Assembly: GCA_039621445.1 (NCBI GenBank)
Contig: CP154957.1
Span: forward strand, 17,244,595 to 17,308,594
Source of the DNA: Euglena gracilis
Taxonomy: Eukaryota; Euglenida; Euglenophyceae; Euglenales
Direction of reading: 5' to 3'
Length of the DNA stretch: 64,000 nt
In this document: positions 51,401 through 59,885 of the stretch, piece by piece
Position numbering within the stretch: the stretch's first letter is position 1
Layout: every line of letters begins with the position of its first letter
Made by a program: the position numbers and the translations under genes
Notes under the pieces: model-generated
The model's input: the letters and a program-made list of their open reading frames with translations, nothing else
The model's database searches: none
What the model was told of the DNA's origin: nothing

Positions 51401-54400
51401 CACAAAAAAGTGCATTCCTGATTGTTCAATATTTTTTATATGATGCTTGTTTCCCAAAATTTTACCAATTGCCTTTAATCTGCCCTTTTCGTGTATTTTC
51501 CATATGGTGTTCTTGGCAAAAAAAAAAACATTCAAAATTTTGGACTTTGTTTTGTTCCCACCCTCGAATGTTCCTGTGGCTTAATCAGCAATTTCTATCC
51601 TGTTCTATGACTACCTTTCATTCCATGACTCCATTTGGTATTAATTGAAAAGATTTTGGGTGGGTTTGGGGTTGGTTGCCTGTGTGCTTCTAAATTTCGG
51701 TGAGGAACCACTGCAAGATTGAAGAAAAAAATGTGAGTTTCAATCCCCAAAATGCTGTGTACAACAAATACCCTCCTATGTCCAACGACCAGTGATATCT
51801 GTCCTCCGAAGGGGGAGAGTTCTGACAGAGAGTTTGTCCTCCGACCAGGAGTCGGTCATCAAACAAGGGTTTTTGTCGGTCCAAAAAGCAAAACACTTCC
51901 GCGGACTAGCCAAACCTCCAGAAGGGGGGGTCGTTAGACATAGGGGGGGGGTTGTTGGACACGGGGGGGGGGGGCAACAGAAACTGCCCAGACATGGGTC
52001 TTCAAGAATGTTGAAACTGCCATCAAAGATCAGGGAAAAATTCCAGAAAAAAGATAAAATGGACATTCAGCATATCAAAATTCCAATTTTTTTCAAAAAA
52101 TTGCCGCCAATTGACCGGTAAGCCACCCCCGCCTGGAGGAGGGCAGTACAGCCCAGGATGCCGTTTAATGGGGTCCGGAGCTCGTGGGTGACTTTGGCGA
52201 TGAAGAGGTTCATCCGCTGCCACTCCCCGCCAGGTCCAGATGGGCCTTCCAGGCACTTCAGCCAAGACCAACATCCTGCCTGGTTTAAGGTTACTGAAAC
52301 TCTGGTATATGAAATTCTGGGGCTGCATTTGATATGTTGCATCATTCACATTCACAGAAAATGGATCGCAATCAGGGAGCCTGCATTCCCAATCCCTAAT
52401 CACTGTTTAACAATGTTTAACAACAAAGCGAAGGTTTGGGATCAAATACTTCCTTGGTGACCCTGGGGGTATCTTTCCCCCCATATTCATGCCCCCCCCC
52501 CCCCCCGCTGTGGCTGTTTGTTTGGCGCCTTTTATCCCTTCTTCTGGCCTGGCGCTGTTGTTCGCCTCTGGCCGTTTCGTCTGTGTACATGGAGGTGTCC
52601 GGAGCCTGGCGGGACTGACCTTGTTTACGATGCCGGCCACCAAGCGACCGCCAGGCACATACTCCACTTTAGTTAGAGGGGGTCTCCTTCACCGTGAAGA
52701 CACACCAGTTACTCTCCACGCAACCCGGGTCTTATTCATGGGGGGGGTCCATTTATGGATTTTTGCTGGAAAATTTTCGACCCCCCAAAATGTCCAAAAA
52801 TGCAACCCAAAATACCATTTTTCGAAAAATTTGGCGCTTCGCGCCAGACAAATAGGGGAAGATATGCTGAATTGTATGGAAACTGTTCCAAAATGACAGA
52901 TTTACCGCCCAAAAATGGCGCTTTTTTCAAAAATCCGGCGCTTCGCGCCGGCACGGGGGTCTTATTCATGGGGGAGGGTCCATTTCATGGATTTTTGCTC
53001 GGACCGGCCAGGGGGGGTCTTATTTTTTGGGGGGGTCCATTTTATGGGGGGGGTCTTATTTTGGGGGGGGGGTTATTTATGTCAATTAGAATGAAGAAGT
53101 TTTTTTTGGTGGTCTGGAAATTACATTTCTATTGACTGACAAAGCAATCATATTGTGGATCCCAAACATAGGCTCGTATTTGGGTGAGCCCTCCCGGGTG
53201 GGTGGGTTGGGGACGCTGGGTGACTCTGGGGAGGGGTGAGTTCTGCCTGGCCGAAGGCCCGAGCGGAAAAATATGTGAATAAAATATGTGTTTCTTGGCT
53301 GATTTTGGGTGAGTGGTGGGTTGTGGTGGGTGGGTCGACCCCCCCTTCCGGGGAGGGGCCCCCTCGGGCTTTCCAGCAACCGACCCATGAAATGGACCCG
53401 GGGTCTTATTTTGGGGGGGGGGTTAAGAAGCAAGATGTTTTCAATCATTATTTCGGGCTGTTTTGGGTCCTCTCAAGGCATTTGTGACCATGTTTGGGAA
53501 TTCGGAATTCTTTAGCACAGGTTCTTAACCAGCAGGCAAGCAGGAACATTAAGCACAGAGGTGAGACAAAAGCATCGGGGCCTGACTCTCATCGATACGT
53601 AAATCTGCACTCATAGACTGTGCAACCTGTGAAAAGCAACGAACGGTGGTGACCACAATTCACTTTGTGATCCCAGGACCCACTTTTTAGGTTCAACTTT
53701 CGGGTCCAAAAAACCATTTCAGGGTGGAGGCAAACTCTTCGGGACTAAGTTCATAAGATGGTAGAGTCCATCATGCAAAGTAGGGATAATTCTTTTTATT
53801 GAAAAAATAACAAACAAATATGAAAAGGGAGAATTGAAGGGCAGAAAGAAGAAAGAAGGGACAGTGGGGAGAAGTGAGGAGGAGGATAAGCTGGGGAGGG
53901 AAAGCTGCCGCACCTGGCTCGCCAGCAGCTCTAGGATGCGCCGCACCTCGGAGGGGTAGTCCACGTCCGGGAACTCGTCTGCAACCACCAGCACGCCCAC
54001 GCAGGAGGTCGAGTCGGGGAGGACGATGGGGGCCCCCGCCCAAAAGGCACCTGGTGCGTCGTCATCGTCCACGATTGGCTGTCGCCGCCACAGAGCCGGG
54101 GAGCTTCTTGTTTCCCCAACAAAAAAAAGGAGGTTTGGGGACTGACGTTTGGCGGTCCCCACTCCAGAATCTGTCAAAAATGCTGGTTTTTTAGCTATGG
54201 GGGATTCCGACGTACGGTATGCTACACACCACACACACCGCGCCGCACACTGGGGGGGGGGGGGGAGGCGGCACACCATGTGACACAGCGTGCACACCGT
54301 GAGTCTTTTGATGAAATTTTATCCATTTAATTAAAATTTTAAATTCTATTTGTGTAACACTTTTGTAACATTTTTGGGGGTTCGCACTGATTTTTTCCTT

Positions 54401-55075
54401 ATTTTTAAACAATAGGCATTGAAAAAAGCACAGTGTGCACTTCTACCAAAAAAAAAACAGCACACAACCGTGGGAGGGGGGAGAAATGCCCCACACACCA
54501 CCCGCCGGCAGAATTTGTCCACTTCGAGTGGGACCGGGTCCGCCAGGTCCGACATGTTCCACTGCGCCTTGCACGTCAGGCGCTCGTCGTCCATCGGCGG
54601 GCAGACCACCGTGGGGGGTGTCCAAGGCAAGAACCCCCCCACTTCCAGCTGCCGCGCAGGCAACCTCACGTGCCTCGGGGCAGAAACATGGCCGACGAAG
54701 ACGCTCCAAAAGGGAATTCCGGTGTTTTGGTGTTTGGTGTTTGCTGCGGCTGCGCAAGCGGACCCTTGTCCCCCTGGCACCTTGGCAAGGCCCAACAGCT
54801 CCGGGGACCCAACAGCATGCCTACCCCCCCCCCAACTCATTGGCCTACGTCCTGCTGGCCATGACCATGGTTGGCATGGGGGGGGGGGGGCGAGGTTGAC
54901 TTCAACAGCCCCAAGAGTCCCATGAGGTGGAGGGGGGGGGGGGGGGGGCGGTAATCAGGGGGGGGGATGGCGGCGGGCTGGGCAGGAGGATGGCGGCGCC
55001 GGAGGTGCGGCAGCAGCGGGCGGCCAGTTCCACGGTGGCGGCGTAGAACGCGTCAGGCTCGGGGGCAGGGCCGTG
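39356..55075 (-). CDS. Kinase B locus: multi-exon GAF hybrid histidine kinase (span includes introns)
   Basis: Paralogue of the locus at 15.9-23.4 kb, same strand and same domain order. Several exons have the same length in both copies: the G2-box exon is 258 nt in each once the element in A is removed, the pseudo-receiver exon 113 nt, and the D-box exon 90 nt. Introns are longer here and hold a 1.2-kb pentanucleotide satellite (49.8-51.0 kb), a dispersed GC-palindrome repeat (44.1-45.3 kb) and several terminal-inverted-repeat elements. The true first exon is not established; 55,075 is the most upstream exon supported by comparison with A. Kinase motifs are intact, so B looks functional if its element-type introns are removed. 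Confidence 0.8.
39450..39928. mobile_element. Degenerate inverted-repeat element inside receiver 2 of kinase B
   Basis: 479 bp. Ends CAGGCACCAACGGCCC (plus) and CGGGCCCCCACGCCAC (minus) match 11 of 16; flanks match only 4 of 8. Rule-based removal gives [13 protein letters not shown], aligned with [13 protein letters not shown] of copy A, which has no intron at this codon. Confidence 0.55.
39932..39977 (-). CDS. Kinase B exon 11b: receiver 2 strand 4
   Basis: Reads [15 protein letters not shown] after a CCCGCAG acceptor. It continues in copy A, without interruption, into [11 protein letters not shown]; here it is cut by the degenerate element at 39,450-39,928. The junction with exon 11 is not in frame by GT-AG, the same problem as in A. 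Confidence 0.55.
40094..40183 (-). CDS. Kinase B exon 11: receiver 2 phospho-acceptor strand
   Basis: Thirty codons with [20 protein letters not shown]; the Asp of ILDLQMP is the predicted phospho-acceptor. Acceptor GTGGCAG. The GT used as the end (GTAAAG) falls at the same codon as in copy A. Reading on reaches a TAA, so some intron is needed. Confidence 0.75.
40236..40580. mobile_element. Inverted-repeat element with AAATAATACC ends, in a kinase B intron
   Basis: Begins TAAACCCCCCCCAAATAATA and ends with its near reverse complement at about 40,558-40,580. AAATAAYACCCCC is repeated several times inside and again at 25,420-25,600. No target duplication was seen. A different family from the CAGG-ended elements. 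Confidence 0.6.
40847..40944 (-). CDS. Kinase B exon 10: receiver 2 helix 1 and strand 2
   Basis: Encodes [18 protein letters not shown] and RVNGSE. Acceptor CCCAG and donor GTGTCT. The exon carries 2 nt of a split codon at the 5' end and is phase 0 at the 3' end, like copy A. Confidence 0.75.
41033..41274 (-). CDS. Kinase B exon 9: linker and first strand of receiver 2
   Basis: Contains [13 protein letters not shown] and [15 protein letters not shown], as in copy A. Donor GTATAC in phase 1 pairs with acceptor CCCAG of exon 10 and keeps frame. The linker is about 11 codons longer than in A. Confidence 0.75.
41280..41656. mobile_element. Inverted-repeat intron after VPWAL in kinase B
   Basis: 377 bp. 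Plus-strand end CAGCGTTGGACAGC and minus-strand end CAGAGTTTGACAGC match 12 of 14. Flanking 8-mers match 5 of 8. Same codon position as 17,642-17,856 in kinase A. The interior is rich in C/G runs and in a sequence reading cttcgcc near 41,390. Confidence 0.65.
41660..41772 (-). CDS. Kinase B exon 8: receiver 1 core, phospho-acceptor missing
   Basis: Starts after CCCACAG with [12 protein letters not shown] and contains NCDLVLVAG, without the Asp expected at the end of strand 3. The 3' end can be read as a GT donor (GTCAGA) or by the element rule. The latter gives [15 protein letters not shown], which matches copy A. The GT-AG reading would add AGCPTLPA before VGD. Confidence 0.7.
42234..42255. 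repeat. TG microsatellite
   Basis: About ten TG units in the intron between kinase B exons 7 and 8. Confidence 0.85.
42494..42751 (-). CDS. Kinase B exon 7: G2 box and start of receiver 1
   Basis: Eighty-six codons, uninterrupted: [20 protein letters not shown] (G2 box) to [18 protein letters not shown] (first receiver strand) and LESLHIK. It preserves a single copy of the site GTCCGCGT that is duplicated around the element in copy A, so it serves as the empty site. Acceptor CCGCAG, donor GTGTGA. Confidence 0.9.
43021..43260 (-). CDS. Kinase B exon 6: HATPase_c N-box and G1 box
   Basis: Eighty codons with [20 protein letters not shown] (N-box) and [11 protein letters not shown] (G1 box). 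Acceptor CGTCAG and donor GTGTGC after QPYAQ match the boundaries of copy A. Four residues longer than A between the boxes. The intron upstream of it is about 4.8 kb. Confidence 0.85.
44740..45329. repeat. Partial copy of the 11.2-13.85 kb element, in a kinase B intron
   Basis: Co-linear with 13,247-13,848, including the text around GGCAGTG, CACGAGATGTTCAAAAAT and the right end GGGCAATTCGCGCCGCCT. A short further match (tctgcacgggtttccgcctg) occurs at 44,112. The left inverted end is absent, so the copy is truncated. Confidence 0.75.
46190..47004. repeat. Mirrored block: TTTTGGCCA region then AAAATGGCC region, flanked by GGTCGGCTGC repeats
   Basis: GGTCGGCTGC is repeated at 46,190-46,242 and at 46,963-47,002, in the same sense. 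Between them, 46,310-46,460 is made of ACTTTTGGCCACTTTT-like units and 46,480-46,860 of CAAAATGGCCAAAAGTGG-like units, i.e. the complement. Lies in the kinase B intron between exons 5c and 6. Confidence 0.75.
48063..48101 (-). CDS. Kinase B exon 5c: linker to ATPase domain
   Basis: Thirteen codons, [13 protein letters not shown], completing the exon that is continuous in copy A ([13 protein letters not shown]). It ends at a normal donor, GAG followed by GTATCT, at the same codon as A. Confidence 0.75.
48107..48550. mobile_element. Inverted-repeat element in kinase B linker, carrying a receiver fragment
   Basis: 444 bp with an exact duplication, CTTCCGGT, at 48,099-48,106 and 48,551-48,558. 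Both ends begin CATAGATTCA; 13 of the first 14 bases match. Removal restores [10 protein letters not shown], as in copy A. Near one end it holds a piece of a receiver-domain exon (48,121-48,171). Confidence 0.85.
48121..48171 (-). pseudogene. Captured fragment of a receiver D-box exon
   Basis: Reads [17 protein letters not shown] followed by a stop, against [17 protein letters not shown] of kinase A exon 11. About 38 of 50 bases match. A GTAG precedes it where the real exon has its acceptor, so the captured piece seems to include the splice site. It lies wholly within the element at 48,107-48,550 and cannot be part of kinase B itself. Confidence 0.65.
48554..48655 (-). CDS. Kinase B exon 5b: DHp helix 2 end and linker
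   Basis: Thirty-four codons: [20 protein letters not shown] through AMLPVDR. Both ends lie within 8-bp direct repeats of inverted-repeat elements, one on each side, and neither end has a GT or AG in the right place. Joined by the element rule it matches exon 5 of copy A residue for residue apart from substitutions. Confidence 0.8.
48661..49074. mobile_element. Inverted-repeat element inside DHp codons of kinase B
   Basis: 414 bp, flanked by GTCCAGGA at 48,653-48,660 and GCCCAGGA at 49,075-49,082 (7 of 8). Ends CAGAGGCACCTTG and CAGGGGTCCCCTT. Copy A is uninterrupted. Removal restores QILDFAKLD. Confidence 0.8.
49078..49167 (-). CDS. Kinase B exon 5a: DHp helix 2, first part
   Basis: Thirty codons ending [11 protein letters not shown]. 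In copy A the next codons are DFAKLDAG; here the sequence breaks at GGC followed by the element at 48,661-49,074 and resumes with DFAKLDAG at 48,655. Acceptor GGGGCAG at the 5' end. Confidence 0.8.
49238..49566. mobile_element. Inverted-repeat element in a kinase B intron, exact 8-bp duplication
   Basis: 329 bp. Begins CATACAATTTTTTGCC; the other end on the minus strand is CAGACAGTTTTTTAAGC. Flanked by GACCCAAC at 49,230-49,237 and 49,567-49,574. Closely related inside to the element at 18,599-18,962 (CCAGTCAGTCACT repeats, GGCGCCTTCGGCGCC hairpin), but lies in a normal intron and not in codons. Confidence 0.85.
49782..50990. repeat. Pentanucleotide satellite in strand-switching blocks
   Basis: Blocks in order: TATAC, TGTAC, TATAC, TATGC, then from about 50,447 TATAG, TATGG, TATAG, CATAG, then TATAC and TGTAC again from 50,823. 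TATAG and CATAG are reverse complements of TATAC and TATGC in register, so the block is a giant imperfect palindrome centred near 50,447. In the intron between kinase B exons 4 and 5a. Confidence 0.9.
51017..51100. repeat. TG/TA microsatellite
   Basis: ATATATGTGTGTGTGTATAT and further TA/CATA units after the pentanucleotide satellite. Confidence 0.85.
52133..52222 (-). CDS. Kinase B exon 4: DHp helix 1 with H-box
   Basis: Thirty codons containing [20 protein letters not shown]; the His of THELRTP is the phosphorylation site. The exon ends CTCCAG before GCGGGG, a GC donor, which joins in phase 0 to LGGTEAD of the next exon. The acceptor alternatives are GGGGAG (used) and GGCAG, as in copy A. 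Confidence 0.8.
53914..54106 (-). CDS. Kinase B exon 3: GAF domain C-terminal half
   Basis: Reads [14 protein letters not shown], then [15 protein letters not shown], then [15 protein letters not shown], equivalent to exons 2 and 3 of copy A without a break. The absence of an intron here shows that the 83-nt interruption in A is copy-specific. Donor GTGCGG after GCCAG. The acceptor is approximate. Confidence 0.7.
54502..54658 (-). CDS. Kinase B exon 2: middle of GAF domain
   Basis: An open stretch reading [15 protein letters not shown] and then [11 protein letters not shown]. The order (charged turn, aromatic before a helix, then a Cys/Arg-rich helix) fits the middle of GAF domains that read RQWFK...FCAHAI. 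Donor GTGGTG after CGGCGG; the 5' acceptor is uncertain. No equivalent was found in copy A. Confidence 0.45.
54982..55075 (-). CDS. Kinase B exon 1: start of GAF domain
   Basis: Begins after CTTCCAG and reads [20 protein letters not shown], aligned with kinase A exon 1. The 3' end is uncertain because the sequence runs into a pyrimidine-rich CCCCC tract with no GT. GC content is high, as in the other exons. An upstream exon with the start codon has not been located. Confidence 0.5.
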
Positions 55076-57663
55076 CTGGAAGGCCTGGCGCTGGGGGGCG
55101 GTCCCCCCCCACCCCCCCGCCTGGAGGTGGGGGGAGGGTTGGACGACCCCCCGCCCCACACACCACCCATGGAGTTTCAGGGTTTCGGGGCCTCCTGCAC
55201 GGCCCTGCTTGGGGGGGCTGTGTGCCCGGCTGAAGTGCGGCCCCAAGCCAGCCCTCGACAGCGAGGGGAGGCGCATCGCAGCGGTGGGGGGTGTCCCCTG
55301 CAGCAAGAGTGGCGGCGACGGGCAAGGCCGATGAGGGGAAAGGGGGTGGGCACTGGGGGTGGGCTGGCTTCTGGTTTGCCCCCGCTTCTCCGAAAGCAAT
55401 TGGAGTCCGAGAGTGTGGCGTAGAGCAGAGTCCAAGTGCGTGCATGCGTCGTTTTTATCGCGAAGGAATTGTCTCCAAACGGTTGCAACAATTAATCACT
55501 TAACTCTACACTCTACACTTTGATCGTCTTGAGGCGAAGCGTGTGCGGTGTATCACTCACCAAACGCTTTCCTCAAAAACTGTAGCACGATAAAAGGACG
55601 GCACGGGGCACAGGGGAGCTTAATGGGTCTGTTTTGAAAAGGGCAATGCAATGAGACCATAAGGAAAGCACCACGAATCTCCCTCTCGGACTACATCCCT
55701 CGAATTCAAACGCAATGACTCTTCCTGCAAATCCTCAGTCAAGGCCAGGATCCAATGTCAAACAAAGCTGCCAACTTTGAGGGACGAAATGCATTTGAAG
55801 AAAGGGTAGAAGAGACGTTGCAAAGAGCCGAAGCGGGAGTCGCTTTCTTTGGTAGTTATGAACAGTCACAGATTGGACAGTTTAATTATGAATTGAAAAC
55901 CATGGTATCTCAATTATCAAGATCACACGCATGATGGTGGATGGTGCATGAGGGGGAAAATTAAGAACAGAACAGGCTGTAAATTAGTGGTACTAAATGT
56001 TCGGAAGGACTGATTTGAATCCAAATTGGTTGGCGTGACGTGTTATGGATGGGTGGACTGTGCAAATTCAGGAGGAGGTCGGTAGGGGGGGGGGGAAGGA
56101 ACAACAAGATGGTGGTGTATGGGTTAAGGCTATATGCCTTGTTCACCCCCCTTGGCCGCAGCACACTTCTTGACCCCCTGCCCCTGCAGCCCCTGCAGCA
56201 CCAGGAAAAAGAATGAGAGGAAGGAGGGCTTCAGCAGAGCAAAACGTCAGAGCGGGTTGGTCGTGGTACGATTTTGGTGTCAGGGGCCACACTCAGAACG
56301 ACGGGCCGGACCTTCCGCGGCGGAAGGCTGAGGTTGTAAACACGGCAGGGCCACAGCATGCACGAGGCTGCCGGGGCGGCAGCAAACCAACCAACTCCCC
56401 CCCCCCCCGGCCCGGCAACCCCGTGGCCTGGCCAACCGTCAGGGCGCCCTGACTGGAGAGCCAGCTGGCAGGAAAGGCATGGGAGGGGAGGGTAGGGCCG
56501 GCCGCCTGCACCGCCGGGGCGGGACCCATTGACCTGCAGCGGAGGTCTGCGCTTGAACTTCCAGGGAAAAAAGCAAAGCACACCATAAAAGTCAGGTGTG
56601 CCAGTGAATTTTGGTTGTGGCTGAGAAAAATCAGTCGAATGGGGAGTGTCCTGGGGATGGGGCCATTTTCATTTTCTGACTTTTTTTTTGGCAGAAAGCG
56701 AAGAAAAAAAATAACCCAAAATTGATCCCAAAAAATCTGGGTCCTCCCAGGGCAGTGGGGTGCCCCCGGGGTGGGTGGGGGACCCCCGGTCTTTAAAAAA
56801 TTCCTGTTGGGGGGGACTCACAGAACAAGAGGGCTTGACACCCACAAAGCCTGCCTTGCACGAGAGTCGTTGTTTTGGGCCTCCAAACAGTTGCACACCG
56901 AAGGGCATGCAAAAAAAAGGGGATCTGCAACAACAGCGCATGCGCTTGTAGAAGGGCAGCACATGGGCACACAAACCTTTCCAGATGCCCCAGAACACCA
57001 TAGACCCTCGACCGACGCAGGAGTGAGCCTGCTAAAATAGGTGTCCATGTTTGTTGGAGGACTCTTGCAAACGCTCATGGGCATCCTTGAGGATTTTTTC
57101 AGGATACTCACGAATATCCTGAATGACACTTGGGATGCTCATGAGCACACAGGTGACGCACAAGGATGGATGTTCATTAGGAAATTTATCAATTTGGAAT
57201 CCCCTCCCCACCCGATTCCCTCCCCACAGGGTGGCGTACACCCAGGCACCTCGTGGGATTTGTTGGTTTTTTATGTAAAGTGCCGAAAACTCCTTTGACT
57301 CCAAAATTGACCTCCAAAAGTTGGGTCCCCCGGACCCCACTCTCCCTCTGGGAGGGTCCCTGGGAGGGTGGGGAGGACACAATTCTCCCCGGTCTGAAAA
57401 AAATAACATGATGCTCATGACGTCTTGTCTGTGAGCGTCACTTAAAGATGCTCATGAGCCTCCATTGGAACATCCTCCTCCCATAGCCCTGCCCAAGTAC
57501 TCAACGGATACTAGAAACGTCCCTTCCTCCTCTGCCATGGGTGTGGGGGGGGGGGGTCAATGTCAAACCCTGGTTGGTGGAGTAAACATAATTTTTGGTA
57601 AACAATTCACAATCCTTGCCGTCAGTGGCGGGAGGTGTGCCACAGGAGATGGGATCCAATTTG
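55076..57663. other. No gene recognised; GC-rich block at 56.3-56.55 kb
   Basis: The minus frame at 56,293-56,586 is open and GC-rich and could be an upstream exon of kinase B, but there is nothing in copy A to compare. The rest shows G/C runs and short open frames only. Confidence 0.4.
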
Positions 57664-57787
57664 GTGGGACCGCGGCCGGCCGCGGCTGGCCGTGGAGGTG
57701 GGAATATGGCCGACCGCAGCCGGCCGCGGCCAGCCGCGGTCCCACTTTTGTTTTTTTGGGGGGGGGCAAAAGTGGGACCGCGGCCAT
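57664..57787. repeat. Inverted repeat GTGGGACCGCGGCCGGCCGC
   Basis: Left arm 57,664-57,692 pairs with 57,721-57,745. A third copy, GTGGGACCGCGGCC, at 57,774 is in the sense of the left arm. A G9 run separates the second and third. Confidence 0.75.
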
Positions 57788-57835
57788 GGGTTCCGTGACC
57801 CTGAGGTCGTGGGTTCGAGCCCCACATCGCATTCG
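57788..57835 (+). pseudogene. tRNA-derived remnant (T-arm with B box)
   Basis: 57,809-57,825 forms a perfect T-arm: GTGGG, loop TTCGAGC, CCCAC. AGGTC before it fits a variable loop. The anticodon stem is imperfect and no acceptor partner or D-arm with an A box is seen upstream, where the GC inverted repeat begins. Read on the minus strand it gives GARTHDLRV, a peptide typical of translated tRNA-like repeats. Most likely a SINE or tRNA pseudogene fragment. Confidence 0.45.
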
Positions 57836-57984
57836 ATGCCCACCTTTTTTGAGGATTCCGAAGCTTTTGTTGTCAAGCCAAATCACCCGGAAATGGTCCA
57901 GATGGGTCCAATTAAGTGCGGAGGGGTAAAAAACCAATGATGAAACAGGGAATGTATGAATATCCTTTAAGCATTCTGCATCAC

Positions 57985-58212
57985 GAGAGGCAGAAAACTC
58001 CCCCCCCCCCCGCACCCGCCCCTCAAATAACAAAAACCCTTCTATGTTGGCAACATACTCGGAGGGCTAAATCCTTTTTGTGCGAAATTTTGACATAGGC
58101 GGGGGGGGCTCCGCCCCACCCGCACCCCCCCCCTCAAATAACAAAATCCTTTCTATGTTGGCAACATACTCGGGGGCTAAGTCGTTTTTGTGGCACACTT
58201 TGGCATAGGCAT
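57985..58212 (+). repeat. Tandem duplication of about 115 bp
   Basis: CCCTCAAATAACAAAAACCC then TTCTATGTTGGCAACATACT recurs 115 bases later with small differences. TTGGCAACATACTCGG is conserved. Confidence 0.85.
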
Positions 58213-58280
58213 GGGGGGGTGTGGGGGGGTGTGGGGGGGGTGTGGCGGGGGTGGGGAAACTGGGGCGTGATAAATTGGCC

Positions 58281-58434
58281 CCTACAAGGTACCAGCTATC
58301 CCAAAGAGCCGCCCAACTAGGGTTAATACACATGGGGGGACCCTCGCTCGGCTCCTTCGGCGCCTCGCTCTGGTCCCCCCACGTTTTTAACCCTAGTTGG
58401 ACGGCTCTTTAGGTTCGCTGGGTACCTTGTAGAG
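58281..58434. repeat. Near-complete palindrome of about 150 bp
   Basis: CTACAAGGTACC...AACTAGGGTTAA (58,281-58,326) pairs with TTAACCCTAGTTGG...GGTACCTTGTAG (58,387-58,434). The inner GGGGGGACC and GGTCCCCCC also pair, leaving a GGCGCC-rich tip. Confidence 0.85.
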
Positions 58435-58540
58435 ACCAATCTAACAACGTTGAGCGGGAAATATTCTGCTGTTTGGACAAGAATTGTAACCCTAACCCTA
58501 CTCCTTTAAATAACCTAATAAACTCTTTTTGGCCTGGCCA

Positions 58541-58740
58541 TAGTGAAAAAAAAACGAAAATTTAAAAAAAATTAAAAAAAGATCTAAAAGAAATAAAACT
58601 AAAAATAAAAAAAAAAGAAAAAAAAATTAAAAAAAAACTAAAAAAACGAAAAAATTAAAAAACTAAAAAAAGAATTAAAAAAATAAATAAAAGTTAAAAA
58701 TAAATAAAACAACCAAAAAAGTAAAAGAAATAAAAGAAAG
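58541..58740. repeat. A-rich low-complexity stretch
   Basis: About 75 per cent A, mostly AAAAAATTAAAAAA and AAATAAAA. Confidence 0.9.
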
Positions 58741-59039
58741 GTCATGTAAAATGACATCAGGTGTGGGGGGGGGGGGGGGGGGGGGGTGTGGGGGGGGGGG
58801 AACTGGGGCGTGATAAATTGGCCCTACAAGGTACCGTCGGCGGAGGTTGCCGACGGTCGACCTCCGCCGGCCCACCTCCAGCGATCCCACCTCCTGTGGC
58901 AACCCCCCCGTCAGTGGCATCGTTGTCGCGTGAATTGGGTTGGACCCCTCTCTTACCTCGGAACAGCAAGAGGCCTGGATATTTTTCGGTTCTTCGGACA
59001 ATCAAAAGGGTCTCCAGGGCAGGGAATCCTGCCCTGGAG

Positions 59040-59250
59040 GTTACCTGCCGGAGGCTCCAGGGAGTCTCCAGGGAGGCTCAGGTAACCAGCCTCCAGGGAG
59101 GCTCCCTTTTAGGGAGCCTCCAGGGAGGCTCCAGGGAGGCTCAGGTAACCAGCCTCCAGGGAGGCTCCAGGGAGGCTCAGGTAACCAGCCTCCCTGGAGC
59201 CTCCCTGGAGGAGAGCCTCCGTGGAGGCTCCAGGGAGGCTCGGGTAACCA
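59040..59250. repeat. GGAGGCTCCAGGGAGGCTC palindromic tandem repeat
   Basis: CCTCCAGGGAGGCTC, itself palindromic around CCTCC...GGAGG, is repeated about eight times with GGTAACCAG spacers. A second cluster with the same unit is at 60,765-60,895 and a short piece at 60,330-60,440. Confidence 0.85.
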
Positions 59251-59439
59251 GTTTTGTGCACAGGCCGACAGTGGGACAGGTGGTGTGCCGTGATCCAATC
59301 TGTGGTGTTGTAGACTCAGAATGCATGAATCAGCAGTTGCGCCGGGGATGTGACAAGGATAATGGGATAATGCAGGCACAGCGAGGCACAAGAAGAAGAG
59401 ATGTGAAACATCTGGACAACATCTGCATCTTGACTAGCA

Positions 59440-59885
59440 TTTGAATCTTGTCCGGTGTCTACATCTTGTCAAATGTCAATGTCTTGTTGTGGTCTCTGCA
59501 CCTTGTCCAGTATCTAAACCTTGTCCAGTACCTGCATCCATTGCATCTTGTCCAATATCTACAACCATTGCATGGTGTCCAATATTGTCCTCTTTTGTCC
59601 AACATCTACAAATTGTCCAGCATCTACATCTTGTCCAACATCTGCATCTCGTCCAGTATCTGCGTCCACTGCATCTTGTCCAGCATCTGCACCTTGTTTA
59701 GCATCTACAACCACCACAACTTGTCCAGCATCCGCAACCACTACACCTCGTCTAGCGTCTGCATCTTGTCCAGCATCTGCATCTTGTCCAGCAACTGCAT
59801 CTTGTCCAGCAACTGCATCTTGTCCAGCGTTTGCATCTTGTCCAGCATCTGCACCTTGTCCATATATGCATCTTGCCTGATGCCT
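59440..59885 (+). repeat. CATCTTGTCCAGCATCTG tandem repeat
   Basis: About twenty units of 18-21 bases (CATCTTGTCCAGCATCTG and variants CAACTGCATCTTGTCCAG). Open frames across it are repeat artefacts. Confidence 0.9.

Larger units (their letters stand above)
58253..58838 (+). repeat. Direct repeat flanking a 540-bp block
   Basis: GGGGCGTGATAAATTGGCCC followed by CTACAAGGTACC at 58,262-58,294 recurs almost exactly at 58,805-58,836; a GTGTGGGGGG run precedes each. Between lie the palindrome and 200 bases of A-rich low-complexity sequence. Confidence 0.75.
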
